The notes under the pieces: model-generated | Told to the model about the DNA's origin: nothing | Seen by the model: the letters and a program-made list of their open reading frames with translations, nothing else | Database searches by the model: none | Part shown: one piece after another, positions 45,417-54,884 of the stretch | Layout of the letters: each line of letters starts with the position of its first letter | How positions within the stretch are numbered: position 1 is the first letter of the stretch | NCBI GenBank assembly: GCA_026627305.1 | Contig: JAPNVD010000013.1 | Coordinates: 1-64,000 of the forward strand | DNA length: 64,000 nucleotides | DNA from: Sulfolobaceae archaeon | GTDB taxonomy: Archaea; Thermoproteota; Thermoprotei_A; Sulfolobales; Sulfolobaceae | Direction: 5' to 3' | Translations under genes and position numbers: made by a program

Positions 45417-46154
45417 ATGAGTATAATTATTAGGGTTTACAACTTAGTTAAAGATTTTAAAACAGTAAGAGCACTAAAAGGAATTTCGTTCGAAGTGAAT
45501 AAAGGAGAAATCTTCGCTCTTTTAGGCCCTAACGGTGCTGGAAAAACCACAACTGTCAAGATCCTTTCATGTGTGTATAAACCTACAGTTGGAAATGTTA
45601 CCGTTTTAGACATGGAAGTTCCAAAAGACTGCAAGAGGATAAGGGAAAAGATTGGCGTAATGCCCCAGGATTATCAAGGATTTATGGATATGACTGTGGA
45701 AGAGAACATAGAATACTTTGCTAAACTGTATAGAGAGCATCTTAATATCGATGAAATTCTAGAGGAGTTCGGACTGAGGGAGGTAAGAAACAAGAGGCTC
45801 AGGTACTTGTCAGGAGGTATGAGGAGAAGGGTAGGACTAGCATCAACCTTTGTAGGTAATAACGAGTTGATATTTTTAGACGAACCTACGTTAGGTCTGG
45901 ATCCTAAAGCCAGGAAAGAGTTTTGGGAATTAATAAAAAAACTAAAGGCAGAGAAGGGGGTCACTATCTTCTTCACAACTCATTATTTAGAGGAGGCACA
46001 AAGGTATTCTTCAAGGGTTGGTGTTCTTATTAACGGTCAGATGGTAAGGTTGTCCTCGCCTGAACAACTGATTGAAGAGTTTAAGAAAGAGAATTTAGAA
46101 GAGGCTTATTTAGAGCTAATAGGTAAATACGAGGGAGGTGAAGGCTATAGCTAA
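45417..46154 (+). CDS. ABC-2 type exporter, ATP-binding subunit
   Basis: A 245-residue ABC ATPase of the DrrA/multidrug type. Walker A GPNGAGKTTTVKIL, Q-loop VMPQDYQGF, signature LSGGMRRRVG and Walker B LIFLDEPTLGLDP are intact, followed by the H-loop TTHYLEEAQR. It should energise the permease encoded by the next gene, with which it overlaps by 17 bp. The substrate is unknown; antibiotic or lipid export is typical for the family. Confidence 0.93.
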   Translation: MSIIIRVYNLVKDFKTVRALKGISFEVNKGEIFALLGPNGAGKTTTVKILSCVYKPTVGNVTVLDMEVPKDCKRIREKIGVMPQDYQGFMDMTVEENIEYFAKLYREHLNIDEILEEFGLREVRNKRLRYLSGGMRRRVGLASTFVGNNELIFLDEPTLGLDPKARKEFWELIKKLKAEKGVTIFFTTHYLEEAQRYSSRVGVLINGQMVRLSSPEQLIEEFKKENLEEAYLELIGKYEGGEGYS

Positions 46155-47148
46155 CAGGATATTATTAACGCTCTCAGCGCTTTTGAAAGATAATTTGAGG
46201 AACAGATTCGTTATCTTCTGGGTAATAGTTTTCCCTCTCTTACTCACCATAATCTTTGCCTTAGTTTTTGGCGGATTTAGCAGCTATCTTCATGTGGGAG
46301 TTATCACCAATAACTATGGATTAGCTAAATACATAAACACCTCAGGTTTATTTTACGCTATTTACGGTTCAAACGAGAGATATGCGATAACCCATGGTTT
46401 CATTTACGTAAACTATTCCGCGAGTGAAGTGAAGATAATAGCTCCTAATAGCGAGGAGGAGTTTGTAAAATCCTTGAGCGCTCTAATATCTACCTATCAA
46501 ACGTCTAATGATACTACTAAAGCCGTTAACATAGAGCTTGTTAAGGGCTTCAGCTATTATGCTTACTTGATATCAGGAATGGTAGGAGTTGTAGCTCTGT
46601 CTGATGGAATTTTAGGAGTTATTGGAGTTTCAGCTGGCTATTATAGGGATAGGTTAGTGGAGAGGTTAGCCTCAAGTCCTCTATCCTCTGCTGAGTGGTC
46701 CTTGTCTATAATCCTTTATACAATAGTGGTAACACTAATATCTACAGCCTTGATCTTTATTTTGGGTTTACTCTATGGCTTTTATCCTATTGTTAGCCTA
46801 GAGTTTTTAGGGACGCTGGTTGTATCAACCCTTATGTTTGGTGGTCTAGGTGCTATAATTTATGGGCTTACTCCGAAGGATAAGATATTCCTATCAGAAG
46901 TAGTCGCAAACGTGTTTGTCTTTCCACTGATATTCCTAAGTAATGTGTTCTTCTCACCATTGGCTTATCCACCCTATGTAAGGCCGTTCATAGAATATCA
47001 GCCATTATCGCTAGTAACTACAATAATTAGGGACCTCGTTTTATATTCTCAGCCGCCTAATATTATCAATACTTTTGCCTTACTGGTTGCAACTATAGTA
47101 TTCGTGGGTTTAGGAGTTAGGTTACTGAGGCTGAGAGAAATAGAATAG
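46138..47148 (+). CDS. ABC-2 type exporter, permease subunit
   Basis: A 336-residue permease with one N-terminal span (about 25-45), a large outside domain of about 110 residues containing sequons, then five C-terminal spans (about 145-325), the ABC2-type topology. GTG-like start at 46138 lies inside the ATPase gene, so translation is coupled. With the ATPase it forms a homodimeric exporter. A decayed mobile-element end begins 6 bp after the stop. Confidence 0.85.
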   Translation: MKAIANRILLTLSALLKDNLRNRFVIFWVIVFPLLLTIIFALVFGGFSSYLHVGVITNNYGLAKYINTSGLFYAIYGSNERYAITHGFIYVNYSASEVKIIAPNSEEEFVKSLSALISTYQTSNDTTKAVNIELVKGFSYYAYLISGMVGVVALSDGILGVIGVSAGYYRDRLVERLASSPLSSAEWSLSIILYTIVVTLISTALIFILGLLYGFYPIVSLEFLGTLVVSTLMFGGLGAIIYGLTPKDKIFLSEVVANVFVFPLIFLSNVFFSPLAYPPYVRPFIEYQPLSLVTTIIRDLVLYSQPPNIINTFALLVATIVFVGLGVRLLRLREIE

Positions 47149-47153
47149 TTACT

Positions 47154-47176
47154 TGACTTCTCCCCCGCTCTAAGAC
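47154..47176 (-). mobile_element. Truncated relic resembling an IS200/IS605 right end
   Basis: TGACTTCTCCCCCGCTCTAA reproduces the first arm of the common TnpB-element end hairpin (TGACTTC-CCC-GCCC) but the second arm is lost. It lies right after the ABC permease stop. No tnpB frame is present. Confidence 0.35.
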
Positions 47177-47238
47177 TTTTTAACCCTATAAGACGCGTGA
47201 GAATTTGAGGATTAAGATAAAAAAAATTAAGAAATATA

Positions 47239-48081
47239 TTAAGATAGTTCTTCTTGAATAACACTATTTATCTCGTTAGCTGCCTGAAGGATATTAGTTG
47301 GAATGTTTCCTGAATTTATTTTAGCTAGCATCTGTGATGCGACATATTGCGCCTCCTGAACGTTCATATTTGAATATCCTGAATCCGCTACCACAGCTCC
47401 TGGGGTTACAGGATAAACGTAAAATAAAGCAATCCAAGTGCCCTTAGGACCGGTAATTATCAATTCTGTAACTAAATGGTGAGCAGCGAACGCCACTGAA
47501 CCGTTTCCCACAGGCATTAATTTTTCCTCAACCTGTGTTGTGTAAACTATCTGATATACCCAACTAGGAGCTAATTTTTCAAGAGTTAAAAGCCCTAAAT
47601 TAACTGCCGAAACTGGCGGTTTTTCGTCGTATTGTCCCGTATAATTTCTTATAAAATAGCCTAGTGTGGTCTCGTTTAGCTCTTGATTGTATACCATTAT
47701 CTCATAAAATCTAACGTTTGTGTTAGGTGTGAAGTTGACGAATAGTAAACTAGGTATTGATGTATCTGCAGGTAGAATATTCTTGAACACTCCACTGGGC
47801 TCACCAATCATTAAAGAACCATGAGGCTCTACAGTTACATTCCCGTACTTTTGTAAAGCTAAATAGAGAGCCCATGAAAGTCCTGCCCTCATAGGGCAAC
47901 CATACCAGGATACAACGTAAATTTCAACTAAACCAGGTGGTGCATAGTCAACGTTATTATACTTGATCAGATGACCTATTGGCGACTGTAAATTTAATCT
48001 AGGAGCTATCATAGTCTCATATATTACACTACTGACTAATATGACGATCACTATTGTGACTAGAATTTTTATTGAGACCAT
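47239..48081 (-). CDS. DUF929-type membrane-anchored thioredoxin-like protein, copy 2
   Basis: A 280-residue paralogue of the protein at 44255. An N-terminal span (about 3-22) anchors an outside domain; DYAPPGLVEIYVVSWYGCPM and the following SWALYLALQKYGNVTVEPH match copy 1 position by position, and VTELIITGPKGTW matches STLVITGPGGTY near the C-terminus. Asn-x-Ser/Thr sequons are frequent. The gene is downstream of the ABC-2 set at 48123-50945 (41 bp gap), hence probably co-transcribed with it. Function unknown. Confidence 0.72.
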   Translation of the reverse strand: MVSIKILVTIVIVILVSSVIYETMIAPRLNLQSPIGHLIKYNNVDYAPPGLVEIYVVSWYGCPMRAGLSWALYLALQKYGNVTVEPHGSLMIGEPSGVFKNILPADTSIPSLLFVNFTPNTNVRFYEIMVYNQELNETTLGYFIRNYTGQYDEKPPVSAVNLGLLTLEKLAPSWVYQIVYTTQVEEKLMPVGNGSVAFAAHHLVTELIITGPKGTWIALFYVYPVTPGAVVADSGYSNMNVQEAQYVASQMLAKINSGNIPTNILQAANEINSVIQEELS

Positions 48082-48122
48082 TGTAAATATCTTATTTTTA
48101 GCAACATAAAAAGTTTTTGAAA

Positions 48123-49250
48123 TTAGACGTCATCAGTCACATTAAAATATATAAGGCTTATGATTAATGGAATTATAATCCATAAAGTGACTGTAAGATA
48201 TTTTAATGAATTAAACTCGATTATCATAGGGTCTAGATAGCTTATAAAAGTAGGTAGTTCAGCCTGCTCAGTGGTTAGTATAAAGAGGGCTATGAATATT
48301 GTTACAGACGCGAATAAGTAATGGGCGTTATTTTTCATCATTATGCCTATTAAGAGATAAAGAGAATAAAATGAGAGTTCATAGCTTAGAAGTAAATATA
48401 GAGGAGGTGAGATAATTGATAAGAACGAACCTTCATAAGAAGTGACGATCATTGTTGCTAACGAGGTTATTAAGGCTGTAATAAATGAGCTTCCAATAAT
48501 CACTATTAAACCTACAAGCAACCTGCTAAAGAATAGTCCACGTCGAGTTATAGGTGTGGCTAAAACTAAATCTAGGCTTTTATTGGATTTCTGTGATACA
48601 AAGAGTGAGAAAACGAGATAGATAAGGATTAGGGAGTATAAAGGTAATAGAAGCTGTGAGGATCTCATCACAAACTCAACTGGAGTTATAACCTTATAGG
48701 GAATATTAAAGGAGAACGTTGTAGAGTTTAACTTAACATAAATTGAAATAAAAGAAGGTGAATAATTTACTATGAACTCATTTATTGCATGCTTAACTAC
48801 ACCTAAATAGGTCAAGGATGTTGGAGAGTAGCCATAATATACCTTTGTCCCAGGTGGTGCCAACACTACAAGCTCCGCCTCATTGGTAGTAGTGTTAAGC
48901 ACGATAAAGTACTTGTTAGAAATAAACGTGACGTTTACATTATTTATTTCCACAGACTGAACAATCCCGTTCAGCCGAAATAAGCCTGAACTGTTTGAGA
49001 TAGTTATACCTCTTGTCATCAAGATCTTAGCATTAGCAATAGGTTTCCCGTAGAAATTTAATATGTAGCCAAGTTTATCATTGTAGGTTATGAACGCGTA
49101 GTGATAAGGTTGTAAATTGGACAGATCCATGAAGTATGTTAGACCTAAGGAAGCTACTCCAACTGCTATCAATACTAATAAGGATAATATAATCGAACTC
49201 CTCTTCATAAAAGCTAGGACATCATAACTTATGTTCATTATTACCTTCAC
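48123..49250 (-). CDS. ABC-2 type permease with large outside loop
   Basis: A 375-residue protein with an N-terminal span (about 16-38), an outside region of about 150 residues that contains a carboxypeptidase-regulatory-like beta-sandwich pattern (FYGKPIANAKILMTRGITIS) and several sequons, then five to six C-terminal spans. It overlaps the ATPase gene by 29 bp. The middle fits an ABC-2 permease, with the sandwich as an add-on that may bind glycan or protein outside the cell. Confidence 0.75.
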   Translation of the reverse strand: MKVIMNISYDVLAFMKRSSIILSLLVLIAVGVASLGLTYFMDLSNLQPYHYAFITYNDKLGYILNFYGKPIANAKILMTRGITISNSSGLFRLNGIVQSVEINNVNVTFISNKYFIVLNTTTNEAELVVLAPPGTKVYYGYSPTSLTYLGVVKHAINEFIVNYSPSFISIYVKLNSTTFSFNIPYKVITPVEFVMRSSQLLLPLYSLILIYLVFSLFVSQKSNKSLDLVLATPITRRGLFFSRLLVGLIVIIGSSFITALITSLATMIVTSYEGSFLSIISPPLYLLLSYELSFYSLYLLIGIMMKNNAHYLFASVTIFIALFILTTEQAELPTFISYLDPMIIEFNSLKYLTVTLWIIIPLIISLIYFNVTDDV

Positions 49251-50148
49251 CTATTAGCCTTAAGAAATAAGCCTCTAGATATTGCCTCTGTGGTACCACT
49301 TCAACGATTTTATAACCTTCTTTTACAAGTATTGAAACCACATCATCTGCCTCTCCTTTGAACTCCTCGATGATTATTTCATCTCCTCTCTCCTTACTTA
49401 CTTTACCAAACTTCGAGAGTATAGTTGAGAGTTTTTCATCAGGGTTCTTTACCCTAAGTTTCAGTGCATTCGGTTTAACTTCTCTTCTTATCTCCTCAAC
49501 GCTTTTCTCCCCTATTATCCTCCCCTTATTTATGAACACAACCCTATCAGCGATGTTCTCCACTTCAGACAGTATGTGAGAAGAGAAGAGTATGGCTTTC
49601 TTCTCCTTTCTATATTTCGTTACCAAATCCCTAAAGAAGGCAATTCCTTCAGGATCTAAGCCGTTAAGTACCTCATCTAATAGCAGGTTTTTAGGTCTAT
49701 TGAGAAGTGCTATTGCTAAGGCTAACCTCTTCTTGTTCCCATATGATAGCTCTCTTATTTTCCTATTTCTATATTGGTAAATATCTACTTCATCCATTAC
49801 CTCCTTTATCCTGTTTTCCCTCTCATTGCCTCTCATTCCATAATATCCTGCTATATACCTTAAGTAATCGATTACTGTAAAATCCTGTTCAAAAGAAGGG
49901 GATTCTGATACCCAACCTATGTTAAGGGACGCCTTATCTTTTTCTCTAACTATATCATAACCGTCAATTAACACATTACCGCTTGTAGGTCTTAGTATTC
50001 CTGCTATTATCTTTATAGTTGTTGTCTTCCCTGCACCGTTCATGCCCACAAAGCCTACTATCTCTCCATCATTAACAGTAAACGTGACGTTGTCTAAAGC
50101 TTTGAGTCCGCCGTAGTATTTGGTCAGGTTCTTTACTTCAATCATCAC
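49222..50148 (-). CDS. ABC transporter ATP-binding protein
   Basis: A 308-residue ABC ATPase of the CcmA/NatA type. Walker A is GMNGAGKTTTIKII, signature LSYGNKKRLALA and Walker B LLLDEVLNGLDPEG, with H-loop SSHILSEVE. A C-terminal extension of about 80 residues follows the core (KPNALKLRVKNPDEKLST onward), as in exporters of the ABC-2 type. It lies between the two permease genes and overlaps the downstream permease by 29 bp. Confidence 0.92.
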   Translation of the reverse strand: MMIEVKNLTKYYGGLKALDNVTFTVNDGEIVGFVGMNGAGKTTTIKIIAGILRPTSGNVLIDGYDIVREKDKASLNIGWVSESPSFEQDFTVIDYLRYIAGYYGMRGNERENRIKEVMDEVDIYQYRNRKIRELSYGNKKRLALAIALLNRPKNLLLDEVLNGLDPEGIAFFRDLVTKYRKEKKAILFSSHILSEVENIADRVVFINKGRIIGEKSVEEIRREVKPNALKLRVKNPDEKLSTILSKFGKVSKERGDEIIIEEFKGEADDVVSILVKEGYKIVEVVPQRQYLEAYFLRLIGEGNNEHKL

Positions 50149-50189
50149 TTAACTTTCTTGTTTTGAGTTATAAAGAGTATTCGATTAAC

Positions 50190-50945
50190 TTAAGGTTGGT
50201 CTGTAATGGTGTAATGTCTAACTCCTAAATATGGTGGTAATGCCATCCAAATTATTGGACTTATCCAGAAAGGTAATGGTGGTTGAGAAAGAAAACCTGA
50301 GAGAATCACTGAGTTTATCCCTTGAGATATCCCTATGGGCGTGAAGGAGTATATCAACCATGAGAAACCTGGAAAGACACCAGCTAGGAAGCTTAAACCT
50401 TCAAAGATCGCTAAAGCAATAGCTGAGAAGATTATATATTGCCCTTGAGTTCTAGAAATGGAGCCTATTGCCATAAATATCCAGTATAGCATAGCTAACT
50501 CTAAGAAACTCGATAGGATAAACAGGAGAAGTCCCTGGAATTCCGTTGCTACAACTCCAACAAATAAATACCATATGAAGAAGCTAATAGCTAAAGTGTA
50601 GGCTATCACTGAGATAAATATGATCACCGTTCCTGAAGTCATCCTCGAAAGGAATACTTCGGATCTCGAAACTGGAGTAGCTAAAACGCTCTCTAAAGCT
50701 CCTTCAGCCTTTGGTTTTGCATAATTTGTGTAGGCTATATAAACAACTACTAGAGGGTAAAGAGTGGAGAACAGTATTGATGAAGTCGAAACAATTGCAG
50801 GTAAGGTAACGCCTAGGGTGAAACAGATCGGTACCAAATAGTATGATTCGTATATGCCAATTACAACAAAAATAATAATAGAGGCTAGTATTAGAGGTCT
50901 AGTTAAAAGATGTTTAATCTCATAAGCTAGTATCTCTATTTTCAT
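50190..50945 (-). CDS. ABC-2 type permease
   Basis: A 251-residue protein with six spans and no large outside loop. The segment VLATPVSRSEVFLSRM after span 2 is the conserved cytoplasmic coupling helix of ABC-2 permeases; a similar VLATPITRRGLFFSRL occurs in the permease at 48123, so the two are related and may pair as heterodimer with the ATPase. It is first in the four-gene string to 47239. Confidence 0.82.
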   Translation of the reverse strand: MKIEILAYEIKHLLTRPLILASIIIFVVIGIYESYYLVPICFTLGVTLPAIVSTSSILFSTLYPLVVVYIAYTNYAKPKAEGALESVLATPVSRSEVFLSRMTSGTVIIFISVIAYTLAISFFIWYLFVGVVATEFQGLLLFILSSFLELAMLYWIFMAIGSISRTQGQYIIFSAIALAIFEGLSFLAGVFPGFSWLIYSFTPIGISQGINSVILSGFLSQPPLPFWISPIIWMALPPYLGVRHYTITDQP

Positions 50946-50962
50946 TGGTTTACTTCTTTGGT

Positions 50963-51460
50963 TTACGAGATTAAAACCTTTCTTTCCCTTATTTGTTCAA
51001 TCCACTTATGTAAATCAATACCATCTTTATATAGCTTATCCCTTTCTTCGATCATCTCCCTCTGTGCACTATCAGAGAGCATATTGAAGAACAGCTGTAA
51101 ACCCTCGTGTAATGCGATCTTGAGTAAAGTATATTTAGCCATATCTAACGCTATCTCTATTTCCTCTTTAGAGTATTGATTCTTGTTGAGGACTAGGTAG
51201 AGCTTTTCAAAAGTTCTAATTATCTCATCATGGTCTTGCAATAGTAAGTCCACATTTTTCTCTCCTATGATAGGTTTTAGGTGGGGGAATAGGACATCTT
51301 CTTCAAAACGCAGTAATGGTCCCGCTTCCGCTGAGAACTCCTCCATGAGAGTCCATGCTTGTTCTATCCTCCCTTCCTTGATATCCACCATAATATCGTA
51401 TAGTAGATCTAGCAGTTTTTGGTGGTCTTTGATCCAATTATTTAATAGCTCTTCGTTCAT
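50963..51460 (-). CDS. Hemerythrin-like (HHE domain) protein
   Basis: A 165-residue helical protein with the HHE metal-binding pattern: His13 (DHQKLL), Glu53/Glu54 and His60 (FEEDVLFPH), His77 (QDHDEI) and His118 (ALHEGLQLFF). It likely forms a diiron four-helix bundle that senses or binds oxygen or NO, or repairs iron-sulfur clusters. There is no fused domain. It ends 17 bp upstream of the ABC-2 gene string, same direction, so it could be co-transcribed. Confidence 0.88.
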   Translation of the reverse strand: MNEELLNNWIKDHQKLLDLLYDIMVDIKEGRIEQAWTLMEEFSAEAGPLLRFEEDVLFPHLKPIIGEKNVDLLLQDHDEIIRTFEKLYLVLNKNQYSKEEIEIALDMAKYTLLKIALHEGLQLFFNMLSDSAQREMIEERDKLYKDGIDLHKWIEQIRERKVLIS

Positions 51461-51882
51461 ATAGTATACTTACATATTTTTGAAATATTTAAACATTATT
51501 TTCGAGAATTCCTTCGAAGTGTTTATTACTTTTTATAGTACACGAGTTCCTCATCTTGACTCATTTAATATTGTAAACAAATAATAATGCATGAATACGT
51601 TTTTTTAATTTTATATTATTTATACATTTCTATCTCTTTTTAATTAGAAAAATTGCCACATTTGATTAATGCTGACTTCCTTTTTCACCTTAAAGGTGAG
51701 GCTTTACTCGACTTTGTAAATCTCTAAGATTCATAAAAAATAACAAAGATTACCAATAAATTTTACAAAAGTAATTGTGAGGTAGATTACTTATTACAAA
51801 TTGTATAAATTCTACATAATTTAGCTACAAATAATAATGAACGAATATAAACCATGATTACAATAAGTAATACAGATGTTCT
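51461..51882. other. Intergenic region upstream of the sugar ABC operon
   Basis: This stretch of 422 bases is very AT-rich. It contains the mobile-element relic at 51673-51706. The probable promoter of the sugar-binding gene is the stretch AATATAAACC near 51844-51853. No gene is seen. The hemerythrin promoter should lie in its first 40 bases. Confidence 0.45.
51673..51706 (-). mobile_element. Relic resembling an IS200/IS605 right-end hairpin
   Basis: TGACTTCC, a T-rich arm, the perfect inverted repeat CACCTTAAAGGTG (51686-51698) and AGGCTTTA follow in the order of the common archaeal TnpB-element right end read from its outer side. It is the best preserved of the four copies in the window. 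No tnpB or tnpA frame is nearby. Confidence 0.5.
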
Positions 51883-53229
51883 ATGAGGTTGGGTAAAGCT
51901 ATCTCAACTACATTAGCTATTGTAATAGCTGTAATAATCGTAATAGCTGTTGTTGGGGGAGCGTTAGCCTATTATTTTACTACGCATCATCCGACAACAA
52001 GTAAGGTAATAGTGATAAATTATTATGATGATTTAGCGCCCTCTGAAGCAAATTACACAGAGCATTATATAATACCAGAGTTTGAGAAGTTATATCCTAA
52101 TATTAAGATAAACTATATTGATGAAAGCGCCTCTGATATGGTTAATACTATCGAAGCTCTAGTGAAAGGTGGAGATGTGGGAGCAACTGTAATCGCTGAG
52201 GATAACCTCGTTATAGGAGAATTACTCTATGGAGGGTATCTGATGAACATCACGCCTTACATAAATCAGATCACCTCTAATGTAACCTTTATCCCTTCAA
52301 TGGTTAAATTGATGGATTATGAAGAGCAAGTATATCACGGAGTGTACTTCATACCATTTAGAGGAAACTTACCTTTAGTGTGGTACAATAAGACAGTATT
52401 TAATGAGTTAGGATTAACACCTCCAAAAACATGGAGCCAACTACTTCAAGATGCGAAGATAATATATGAGAAGACTGGCAAGGCACCTATTATGTTCCAG
52501 GGACATGGCGGTGCTAGTACCTATACAGAACTATTTCAATGGATGGTCCAAGCTGGAGGAAATCCCTTCGTATTTAACGATTCAGGAGACATCTATGCCT
52601 TTGAGTTCCTATATAACTTATCGCAGTACTTCTATCCTGGATACGTTCATGGTTATTGGGGCTCATATAAGGGTTTAGGAGATGGTGCTTATTATATATT
52701 AGACTATCAATGGCCATATATTTATTCAGTGATGAAGGGCGAGGGTTATAACGTAAGCAACATAGGCTTCTATCCAGGCCCAGAAGGTCCTGCGAATAAT
52801 GATGTGTTAATCGGAGGGGATGTGTTAGCTATACCTAAAGGAGCTACTGATTTACCATACCTTATCAAATTCATAGAGTTCCTATTATCTCCTCAAGTTC
52901 AGCAACAATTCATTGTAGCCTTAGGATGGCCAGTAGTTAATGAGAAGGCATACCAGAACTTACCCAGTAATATATCAGCGTTATATCAAGTGGAGCTACA
53001 AGCTTATCAGCATTCGTTCTTTAGGTTACCAGTTCCATGGATTACTGAGTGGGGAACTATAGCGGATAAAGTATTTGATGAAATAATTGTAAATCATGCA
53101 CCTTATAGTGAAATACCATCGATATTAAGTCAGGCAAACGCTGAGATGTATACATACTTAAAAACATATTATAACCAGACTGTAGCAAACGAATATGAAG
53201 AAGGGATGTTTGGACCATTATATGCTTGA
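51883..53229 (+). CDS. Sugar ABC transporter, substrate-binding protein (TreS/MalE-like)
   Basis: A 448-residue extracellular solute-binding protein of family 1. The N-terminus MRLGKAISTTLAIVIAVII is a class III (pilin-like) signal: a short basic part, a likely PibD cleavage after Ala6, and the hydrophobic helix kept on the mature protein. Sulfolobales sugar-binding proteins use this to assemble at the surface. The binding domain has VWYNKTVFNELGLTPPKTWS and many aromatic residues (Trp and Tyr) expected for sugar stacking. Operon context fits trehalose/maltose uptake; the sugar itself is not readable. Confidence 0.85.
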   Translation: MRLGKAISTTLAIVIAVIIVIAVVGGALAYYFTTHHPTTSKVIVINYYDDLAPSEANYTEHYIIPEFEKLYPNIKINYIDESASDMVNTIEALVKGGDVGATVIAEDNLVIGELLYGGYLMNITPYINQITSNVTFIPSMVKLMDYEEQVYHGVYFIPFRGNLPLVWYNKTVFNELGLTPPKTWSQLLQDAKIIYEKTGKAPIMFQGHGGASTYTELFQWMVQAGGNPFVFNDSGDIYAFEFLYNLSQYFYPGYVHGYWGSYKGLGDGAYYILDYQWPYIYSVMKGEGYNVSNIGFYPGPEGPANNDVLIGGDVLAIPKGATDLPYLIKFIEFLLSPQVQQQFIVALGWPVVNEKAYQNLPSNISALYQVELQAYQHSFFRLPVPWITEWGTIADKVFDEIIVNHAPYSEIPSILSQANAEMYTYLKTYYNQTVANEYEEGMFGPLYA

Positions 53230-53240
53230 GGAGATGACGC

Positions 53241-54071
53241 ATGGTAAATAAAAGGGATTTAAGTTATTTTTTGTTAGCTTTACCTGCTATAGTTTATGTA
53301 GGTTATTTCGCATTTTATCCAGCCTTTAAGGTTATAATTCTATCATTCTGGGATCCAGCAACTAGTTCCTTTTCTCTTGTTAATTACAAATCATTAAGCT
53401 ATTTTAATCCAGGAGGAGCCGCGATAAACACTATCATAATTAGCTTAGGGGCATTATTTGTACAACTGCTTATAGCCCTAGGTGTTGCCTCAATATTAGC
53501 TAACGAGTTTAGGGGTAAGCGGGCATTTTCAGTGATAACAACATATTCTCTTGGCATAGCTACTGTAGTATCAGCTATAGCCTTCAGTCTAATATTTCAA
53601 CCTGTAGGAGGTTACGCGAACACCCTACTTCACCTACTAGGCAGTAAAGGAATAGATTGGTACTCAAATTATTACCTAAAAGTTTTCGTTGTTGATATTG
53701 CAGATAGCTGGAAGAACACTCCTATGATGATATTGATCCTCCTTTCGGGGATGATGTCAATACCTCAAGAGATATACTATGCCGCTGCAATTGATGGAGC
53801 GAATATGTTGAATAGATTCATTCATATAACCTTACCCAATTTGCTCCCGTTCATAGCTATAGCATTAATAATAAGAGGTGTGAGCGAGTTTAACATATTT
53901 GCACTACCACTTATCCTAATTGGTTTCCATCCACCGTTATTGACAACTTTAGTCTATGAGCTCTATTCAACAGGAGCCTCAGTTTATCTTTCCTATGCTG
54001 CCGCAACTATACTAATAGGTTTCATATCTATTTTCATTCTCTTAAACATACTAATAGGGAGGAGGAGGTAA
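53241..54071 (+). CDS. Sugar ABC transporter, permease 1 (MalF/TreT-like)
   Basis: A 276-residue permease with six spans. The cytoplasmic EAA loop reads YYAAAIDGANMLNRFIHITL, the conserved site that contacts the ATPase. It starts 11 bp after the binding protein gene, and the next gene begins one base after its stop, so the operon order is binding protein, permease, permease, ATPase, as in the trehalose and glucose transporters of Saccharolobus solfataricus. Confidence 0.9.
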   Translation: MVNKRDLSYFLLALPAIVYVGYFAFYPAFKVIILSFWDPATSSFSLVNYKSLSYFNPGGAAINTIIISLGALFVQLLIALGVASILANEFRGKRAFSVITTYSLGIATVVSAIAFSLIFQPVGGYANTLLHLLGSKGIDWYSNYYLKVFVVDIADSWKNTPMMILILLSGMMSIPQEIYYAAAIDGANMLNRFIHITLPNLLPFIAIALIIRGVSEFNIFALPLILIGFHPPLLTTLVYELYSTGASVYLSYAAATILIGFISIFILLNILIGRRR

Positions 54072-54884
54072 ATGAATACTCGTCAAATACTTATTTATAT
54101 CGGTGTAATAATCTTCTCGATCTATTTCTTGTTCCCGCTTTATATTCTAATCCTAGTTGCATTTAACTCCCCTAAATACACCATCTTCTCTCTCTATCCT
54201 TCGCTGCTTTTGCAAGCGCCTACTTTATCGAATTTAATTATCGGATTAACACAATATAACTTTGTAGAGCCTTTCCTTAGGAGTCTAGGTACTGCGACAC
54301 TAGTTGGGGTTTTGAGTATAGCTTTAGGAATTCCTGCGGGACTCGGTTTAAGTAGGCTATCATATAAGATCGCCTATCCCATAACTTTATTGCTGTTGAT
54401 AACTAACATGATGCCTTCAATTTCTATAGCTGTGCCAATAGCGGCTGAGTTCATTAGAGCCCATTTATTTAACACCATACCAGGACTAGCGTTAGCTCAA
54501 ACATTAATAACGTTACCCTTAGCTACTTTTATATTAGAAGGAACTTTTTCAGCAATACCTTTAGAAATAGAATATCAAGCTAGATTAGATGGTGCATCGG
54601 TATTTCAAGCCTTATGGAGAATTTTGATACCCATGGCAGCACCAGGGATTGTGGCAGCATTTTTAATCTCATGGATGTTCTCATGGGATGAGTTCACCTT
54701 TGCAGTGATTCTAATGCCCATAACTCCAACCCTGCCCGTGGAGATATATTATAACATAACTAGAGGAGATATGCTGGCAGCTGTAGCTTTCTCCTTAATA
54801 TTCACCATACCCGTAGTAGTTATTACCCTGCTCTTACAAAAATATCTAAGGGGAGAATATCTAGCAGGAGGGATTAAGAGATGA
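54072..54884 (+). CDS. Sugar ABC transporter, permease 2 (MalG/TreU-like)
   Basis: A 270-residue permease with six spans. The EAA loop reads EYQARLDGASVFQALWRILI and the C-terminus EYLAGGIKR is typical of MalG-type subunits. It pairs with the first permease to form the translocation path. Its stop overlaps the ATPase start by four bases. Confidence 0.9.
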   Translation: MNTRQILIYIGVIIFSIYFLFPLYILILVAFNSPKYTIFSLYPSLLLQAPTLSNLIIGLTQYNFVEPFLRSLGTATLVGVLSIALGIPAGLGLSRLSYKIAYPITLLLLITNMMPSISIAVPIAAEFIRAHLFNTIPGLALAQTLITLPLATFILEGTFSAIPLEIEYQARLDGASVFQALWRILIPMAAPGIVAAFLISWMFSWDEFTFAVILMPITPTLPVEIYYNITRGDMLAAVAFSLIFTIPVVVITLLLQKYLRGEYLAGGIKR

